Assembly: GCA_025449115.1 (NCBI GenBank)
Contig: JAHLKC010000070.1
Coordinates: 124,001 to 188,000, forward strand
Length of the DNA stretch: 64,000 nucleotides
Direction: 5' to 3'
Source of the DNA: Chytridium lagenaria
Lineage: Eukaryota > Chytridiomycota > Chytridiomycetes > Chytridiales > Chytridiaceae
The notes below the pieces were generated by a model. That model made no database searches and was not told the origin of the DNA. It saw only the letters and a program-made list of their open reading frames with translations. The position numbers were made by a program, and so were the translations under genes. Positions 58,105 to 64,000 of the stretch are shown here, one piece after another (within the stretch, counting starts at the first letter, position 1; each line of letters starts with the position of its first letter).

Positions 58105-60925
58105 ATGATGTTTTCGATATTTACATCCTCACCAGCATCATCGTCATCCTCATCCTCATCTTCCATCCTCTATGCCACAGCTATCCTCGTTTTAATGGCA
58201 TCATCCTCATCCACCGTCATGGCGCAACAGTAAGTGCATTCCCCTCTCTTCCTCGACACATCCACACCCAACCTCACCTCATCTCTGTTTCAACACTTAG
58301 ATGCTCCAACGACCCTCGCTTCCTGAATGCAACATTGTCAACACCAACGGCACATGGCGTGTCCCTATCCCCCCCACAAACTCTGACTGGACCCAGCTCT
58401 TCCTTTCCAACCAAAACTCAGATTACCCCATCCCTTCCACACCTCCAGCCTCTTCTCAAAGCCCATGGCGGCCCGGTTCCTCCTTTAACGGCATCTCATG
58501 GGGTGATCCTTTGAGTTTAAACACGGAAGTCTATGGCTTGCAGACGGAATCAATGGGCTTTTACTTTTGATGATGGTCCTTCCTCATTTACGATGGATCT
58601 TTTGGATTTTTTGGGGGCGAGGAATGCAAGGGCGACTTTCTTTGTTATTGGATCTAGTGTTGTTAATCGAGCTGGTCATGCGGATATTCTTCGTAGGGCT
58701 TACCAAGATGGACATCAGATTGGGTTAGTTTAATCATCGGTTCTTTTGTTCCCCGTTTCCGTAATGTAAGAACTAACCAAAACCTGACTATATTTATTAT
58801 GCGCTTCTTTTATTCAGCTATCACACGTGTGAGTGCGTCTTTGCCTGATTTTTATCGTTTATCGTGGATGCACCGCATTCTCCCTTTTTTTTATTTATCT
58901 TTCTCATATATCATGTGTTAGGACGCACCGCCCATCCAGCACGCTCACAAACGACCAACTCGTCGCCGAGATTGTGTGGAATGCCGTAGCCATCTACCGT
59001 GGTTATCGGCAGAGTCCCTCGCTACTACCGTCCCCCTTGTAAGCGTCCACCGGTTTTTACCTTTTTTTTTTTTTACACGATCAGTGGGATTTAGCGTGAT
59101 GGATGGAAATGAGTGCGGGAGACATCATGATGACGAGGGACTTGATTTGATTTGAAAGGGGTGCGGAGGTCACACAGTGTTTTGAACTGGAATTTTAATG
59201 TTGAGGTGGCTTATGCCTTGAAATGAAACAATTCCGCAAATTTTTGGAAACGCCCATTCATCACCAATGGATCATCTTTTAATTGACATGGCGGGTTTCT
59301 GTAGTTGATTTGTTTTATGATTAACGCGCTTGAACGCGTTACGCGTCGTCTTATATGCTGACCTTGCTTTTTTTCTTTTTCTTTTCTTTTCTTTTCTTTT
59401 TTATCCTTTCTTTTCTTTCTTTCCTTTTTCCTTTTCTCTTTTCTTTTTTCCTTTTTTTATTTTTATACAAGACGGCGACATTGACGATCGTGTGCGTAAC
59501 CTTCTCCTCGCTATGGGTCTTCGTCCCGTTCTTTGGACAGTGGACCCCAACGACTCGACTCTCCCCGATAACGATGATTACGTCGGAAATGTTTCCAGCG
59601 TCTTTCGACAAACCATTCGCGATGGTCATCAAACAGGTACCGATTGGTTACCCCCAGGCCCTCCGTACCCTGGGTTTGTTTCTCTCGAACATGATATTCG
59701 GTCCAACCAAATCGAAGCTGCTAGAACCGTTATTCCGATTGTCCAAGAGGCGAATTTCGAAACTGTACCCGTTGTTGCCTGCGATCCGAGGAACGCTGGG
59801 GGAGCGTACCTTGGGAATCGTGAACCGCTTTTGGATCTTGTTCGGTCTTTGGCTCCTGGAGTCGTCGAGCCCATTCCGCGACCCACGACCATCATAACAA
59901 CCAGGACACGAACCACCACTACATCTATGACAAGCGTGACATCCACTTCACGAGTGCTCACCTCTACCACGTTCACTCCATCTCCAACGTCTACGACATC
60001 TCAAATAACTCCTCTCACTTCACCTCCTGTCTCAAAGTCTGGCCTTCTCTCACTTCCACTCCAGTCCTTGCGGGAATATTCAGTGGCATCACGGTCCTCT
60101 CCATTCTTATCGTTATCGTCATTATCTACGTCGTCCGCCGTAACCGTCCCTTACTCCCTTTCACCAAACCGCCCCTACACTCAAAAACTCCTCCCTCCTT
60201 CCCCCTCGTGATGCCTCAGGGATCACCCTCACAAACGCATCCCCATCTGGCGCTGTTCTCCTTGACGATAAAACGGATACCCCCATCCTCCTCTCTCACT
60301 CTCATCCCCTCGTCAACGCCGCCTCCACACTTCCACGTTCCATCCATAGCTTGGGTCGCGCCGTCTCCATCAAATCCACACGCTCCATACGATCCAATGC
60401 ACTTTGTGATGACCCTGAATTGGGCGTTCCACTCATCCCTTCCCTACCGCCCTCTATGAAATCGTTGGGACGCTCCTCCACTTGCCCCGATGATCACTTT
60501 GTTGCGGACGGGGATGCAGTGCCTGTCCCCGTCATTCCACTTTCACGGTCCATGAGTGTAAGAGATGCGGAGGAAGACAGGCCGACTTCTGTAAAGTCTT
60601 TGGGGAGGTCCATGTCGTATAAACTTTATCAGAAGGCCGTCAAGGCTGATTTAATGGGGAGGAGGGAAGAGGGGGTGCCGTCTTTGTCGAGGTCGGTTGG
60701 AGTTGTTTCTTTGGATAGGGGAAGAGTGTTTCGTCTCTGCCGCGATCTTTAGGAGAGGGGAAGACGGTTGGAGCATTGGAAGGATCCGGGGTTGATGTTG
60801 TGGAGGATGCAAAGGTGGATGTTAATGTGGATGTGATGGATGGGGGTGGGGATGTGAAGGTGGATGATGCGACGGAGGTGACGGTGGAAGTGAAGGATAA
60901 GGAAATCAAGTTGATTGATATATGA
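58105..60925 (+). CDS. Membrane-anchored polysaccharide (chitin) deacetylase, NodB domain
   Basis: Removes acetyl groups from chitin-like polymers at the cell surface. Exons: 58105-58229, 58301-58733, 58818-58828, 58922-59038, 59472-60925. Signal peptide with a Ser run, then CNIVNTNGTWRVPIPP, then NodB motifs: FTFDDGPS (metal Asp), HTWTHRPS (metal His pair), RPPYGDIDDRVRN, a VDPNDST region and SLEHDI. All five motifs are intact, so it should be active. A Thr/Ser stalk is followed by a membrane helix (ILIVIVIIYVVRR) and a cytosolic tail of about 250 aa with repeated SLGRS/SRS motifs. The CHITIN-like order fits fungal Cda proteins, but a long tail is unusual. One-base breaks near 58318, 58550, 58922, 59002, 60050, 60200 and 60725. 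Exon 3 is only 11 nt. Confidence 0.87.
59368..59462. repeat. Pyrimidine tract of TTTTC repeats in intron
   Basis: Nearly pure T/C stretch inside the last intron of the deacetylase, directly before the 3' splice site; a similar CTTTT tract lies in the SAPS gene. Confidence 0.75.
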
Positions 60926-61581
60926 GATTCTTATCCGTGGTTCGCTTCTTTCATGTTTTATTTTTCCTTTTGTTAGTTTTCTCAAACCCCTGAATTTTTA
61001 CAATATCTTTTTTGTCTATGTATGACGTGCATTCTTTGATTTATATATGTTTAATAACATTCGGTGCATTTATTTATATATCTATTTTACTATCGCGATA
61101 TGCCTAACCAATGACCAATTTAAATCATATCATCATCCTCCGTGTTTTCTCAACAGAAACTACCGTGGTTCCTCATTAATAACTATAACTCTGGGCAAAC
61201 TGGGTGTATGGATATTGCTGGTGGTGGGTGAGATGTCGAGTCGTTACATGGTGACGTATGAGGCATGGATACCGGCGGAGGACGGATTTACCTTTACCAC
61301 AGGCCTTTTTTGCTTGAGGTTACTTATAGTTGTATCGCAGGTATTCGCAGCAACGGAAGGAGACGTGACGTTGCGTCGAACCAGTCGACGTAAGGTATTT
61401 ATTTTAATTGTTCATTAACATTCCTCCATCCTTCCGCTGATGCGAATACTGTCCTTGACTTTATATATGGTGTCTTACTTTATAGATGCGTGTCTTTGCA
61501 AATGGCAATGTTCATTAACGATCTGCCTGTGTTTCGTGGGGCAGTATTTATTTAGTGATTTCAAAATTGTTTCCTACGAAC
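60926..61581. other. Intergenic spacer
   Basis: 3' flank of the deacetylase and promoter of the I9 inhibitor. An open frame near 61150-61400 has hydrophobic stretches but no recognisable features. Confidence 0.4.
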
Positions 61582-62007
61582 ATGGTTTCAGTCATCCGTC
61601 GCTGCCTCATCGCCCTCCTCGCCACCACAGCCGTCATGGCTTCCTCCATCTCAGATGACGCTAACGGTATTTCTTTTCCATCACATCCCACACCCCTCTC
61701 CCATCCCACTAAAACCCTCCAAGTGTTTGGCAAGTACATTGTCGTCTTCCATGAAGCCTCTGCAAAGTCTTCAGTATCTGAAATCGGCAACCTCCTTGAA
61801 TCCGTTGGCGGAAAGATTGTCCATCACCTTGACATCATTCATGGAATTGCTATCGGTATGGCGCTTCATTTATCACATTTTCTTATGTTGTATGCAGAGG
61901 CCCCCGCCTCCTTTGTTAAAAACTTGGAAACAAACTTTCGTGGTGCCATTGACTACATTGAACAAGATGGACCTGTGTACGCTTACAACAAACCGGAGGC
62001 TCTCTGA
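61582..62007 (+). CDS. Secreted I9 (subtilase propeptide-like) proteinase inhibitor
   Basis: 108 aa from three in-phase exons: 61582-61666, 61724-61855, 61898-62007. A signal peptide (VIRRCLIALLATTAVMAS) precedes a stand-alone I9 domain: KYIVVFHEASAKSSVSEI, LLESVGGKIVHHLDI and ETNFRGAIDYIEQDG. Such proteins, for example yeast Pbi2 and Pleurotus PoIA1, bind subtilisin-type proteases and act as chaperone or inhibitor. The predicted signal peptide makes this one extracellular or vacuolar. It lies 8.2 kb from the S8 subtilase in the same window, a plausible target; this link is inference. No protease domain follows. Confidence 0.85.
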   Translation: MVSVIRRCLIALLATTAVMASSISDDANGISFPSHPTPLSHPTKTLQVFGKYIVVFHEASAKSSVSEIGNLLESVGGKIVHHLDIIHGIAIGMALHLSHFLMLYAEAPASFVKNLETNFRGAIDYIEQDGPVYAYNKPEAL

Positions 62008-63172
62008 AAATCTGATTTCACGTCTTTCTTTGTCATCGCTTTCCTATATTCGTAAAGTTATCCATCGTCGTTATCAGAGCCTCCCAAAAAGCATATCCAG
62101 AGTTATATATAAATGTTTCTGTTGCTGATGATGTATTTGTTTTTACTGTATGCCGATCTTTCTCTTTGGTAGACGTGAACGTTTACCGGTAAAAGATTCG
62201 TGGCTTTTATAGACGAATATTACAACATGCGCTCGCCACATGCGTGCACCTCGACTTCACAGACGTCATTGATTTCATAACCTTTACAATTCGACGTCAT
62301 GGATTTTATCCACAACCTCTCATTTCAACAACACGCCATTGCTCAATGCACTCCTTATCGCATCCCAACATAGCCACTCAGCAAATTTACCTACACTGCT
62401 GCGCAACGCATACTGAAATTGGCTTGTTACAACGAGAAACCATCAAACAACCCCATTCCTCCTTCAACCCGTTTCTGCATTTCTTTGCGGTATCTCATAG
62501 AATATGTACAGATATCGTCATCCGTGCAGTTCTTGATGAAAATCAGATATAGGCTAACATTTCTTCACCCTGCGAAATGTTATGTAGATTATCGAGGCGA
62601 CCATAAAGTCGATCTCGTTATAGCGGAAGGTATGCTCCAGCACGTCCCCCTTTTCACGCTGGGTCCTACCTCGTTCCCAAAAGTACATTTTTTTGTGTGA
62701 ATGAAATTGCTGGTTGAAATTTCGTTGAATAAAAATAAACAAAACAGTATAAAAGCTAATCAGTCACCTCTTAAAAAAACATTACAATAAAATCACAACA
62801 AGGACAAAAGTTATCAACATTCACACAAAGCGTCATTGCCGAAAAAGAAATCCCATCCGTCGTATCAATACAATTGAGAACATCAAGACAACAAATATAA
62901 GCGCAGAAAAGGATGAACAAGAAATCAATAAAGGGGGGAGGGAAGGGAAAGTATACAAAAAAAAAAAGGACTAAAAATATAAATACACCTTCGTTTTTTT
63001 TGTTTTTTTTTTGGTTTTAGATTCTTTGCAAAAAAAAAAAAAAAAGATTAAGCCCGAGATCACTTTGCCAGGAATATGAAAACACAACAATCAATAACAA
63101 CAAGAAAACCGGAAGAAAGAGATGAATAGAAAACAAAGCAAAAAAAAAAAAAACAATCAACGCCAACCCTCC
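62008..63172. other. Convergent intergenic spacer
   Basis: 3' flanks of the I9 gene and the ATP-grasp-like gene; A-rich from 62750 with long A runs near 62960 and 63035. No gene supported. Confidence 0.45.
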
Positions 63173-64000
63173 TCAATGCGTAATCTCCTCCAAAAGTGCC
63201 GCATCCGGATTCAACGCCTCAAACAACTCAAAATCAAACACACTCTTATTATACCACGGATACCGTTCATCCACATCTCCCCCCGTATTCTCCTTCATCA
63301 ACCGTTGCGCCATCTTATCAATCGCAATCACACTCAAAACAGTCTGAATGTAAGCATCAATGAGATCGTCAATGCCAATGCCGAGTTGGTTGAAATCTTT
63401 ACGGTCCATCAGGAGGAGACGTTGAGCTTCAGTCGTCCACTCGTCGTCCACTTTCACCGATAGATTGGTGCCGAGCATTTCCCAGGAGGTGACTGCAGAG
63501 AGAGGGAAGAGTGAGTATGTTGTTGTTTTGGAAAAAAAAAGGGGGGGTGGAACAGAAGTGCGACATACTTGCGGGATCATCCGAAAGCTTCTTCAAAAGC
63601 GGCTTTCTAGCCCTCCTCGCGTAGATTGCAACAGGCCTGAACCCATCCTTGTTGGCAGACACCATCATTCTCAAATCAGTGACAAAGGTATGGTTCTTCT
63701 TGTTAGGGATCGTCCCGACATGGTAGTATTTCCCAGACCTCGTCACAGAACTCCACGACGCGTTACCAACAAGCGATTGAACGATAAACTTGTCATAGTG
63801 GTGGTCCTTTTCCATGAATTGCTTGAGCTCATCTTTGTTGGTTATGGTGTAGACTCCTTGTCCTAAAAAGATGAATATGTATGAGTAAAAGCACGACAGT
63901 GAAAAAGGTTTCAAGAGAAGCTTATTACCTGCGTTGGAGTAAGGAACCTTGAGGACAGCGTGACCGCCCATACTGTCGAGCCAAAGAGGGATTTCGCTCT
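63173..64000 (-). CDS. ATP-grasp-like protein, C-terminal part (5' part beyond window)
   Basis: Three visible exons, in phase: beyond 64000 to 63929, 63862-63569 and 63492-63173, ending ALLEEITH then TGA. The segment [18 protein letters not shown] looks like the nucleotide-binding strand-loop of an ATP-grasp fold, [19 protein letters not shown] like the following strand, and [20 protein letters not shown] like the metal-binding segment. The C-terminal 100 residues are helical. The substrate cannot be told from this part; tubulin ligases and glutathione-synthetase-type enzymes share the fold but I do not see their specific signatures. No frameshift. Confidence 0.6.

Noticed and set aside
59351..59632. 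Lys-rich minus-strand open frame
   Set aside because: It is the pyrimidine tract of the deacetylase intron read backwards.
1..64000. tRNA, rRNA, CRISPR, insertion sequence or virus-like genes
   Set aside because: I looked on both strands and saw no cloverleaf with expected boxes, no regular spaced array, no transposase, reverse transcriptase or capsid motifs.

Overview
This window looks like nuclear DNA of an early-diverging, probably zoosporic (chytrid-like) fungus. Genes carry many short GT-AG introns (about 40-100 nt), some of the spacers are AT-rich and full of microsatellites, and AATAAA-type poly(A) signals are visible. The gene set points the same way: a fungal SAPS-domain phosphatase subunit, a MATA-type HMG box, a CBM21 glycogen-phosphatase targeting subunit, a NodB chitin-deacetylase-like enzyme and a Pbi2-like I9 inhibitor. 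Animal-style soluble adenylyl cyclases, cAMP-receptor-like 7TM proteins and a Cache receptor are typical of fungi that make zoospores. The species assignment is inference.

Layout. 0-7 kb: two head-to-tail soluble adenylyl-cyclase-like genes (minus), the second cut by the window edge. 7.6-10.1 kb: 7TM-RGS fusion receptor (minus). 10.7-12.8 kb: CBM21 phosphatase regulator (minus). 12.8-18.4 kb: gene-poor and repeat-rich. 18.4-26.3 kb: plus-strand block of SAPS protein, PDX1/SNZ vitamin B6 synthase and F-box protein. 27-31 kb: minus-strand single-pass membrane protein with an intron made of a minisatellite, and a C2H2 zinc-finger protein. 33-34.5 kb: 7TM protein (minus). 35.8-37.7 kb: membrane-anchored alpha/beta hydrolase with an altered nucleophile elbow. 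39.6-41 kb: HMG-box protein. 42-45.5 kb: small protein divergent from a J-domain protein, then DUF1279 and SH3 proteins (minus). 46.2-48.9 kb: tandem pair of cAMP-receptor-like 7TM genes (minus). 49.7-53.3 kb: secreted subtilase with a PA domain (minus). 54.5-56.5 kb: Cache receptor lacking an output domain (minus). 58.1-60.9 kb: membrane-anchored polysaccharide deacetylase. 61.6-62.0 kb: secreted I9 inhibitor. 63.2-64 kb: ATP-grasp-like gene, cut by the window edge.

How the genes may work together. Seven of about 22 genes are signal sensors or cyclases: two sAC-like cyclases, a 7TM-RGS fusion, three other 7TM proteins and an orphan Cache receptor. This suggests a neighbourhood rich in cAMP/G-protein signalling, but co-function is inference. 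A second theme is secretion and the wall: subtilase, I9 inhibitor and deacetylase.

Sequence quality. Many conserved genes contain isolated one-base insertions or deletions, often in homopolymers, with the protein sense intact on both sides. Others (alpha/beta hydrolase, one 7TM gene, one cAMP-receptor-like gene, SH3, I9, the first cyclase) are perfectly in phase. I read most breaks as assembly errors, not pseudogenes. Exon ends were placed by eye and may be off by one or a few bases.
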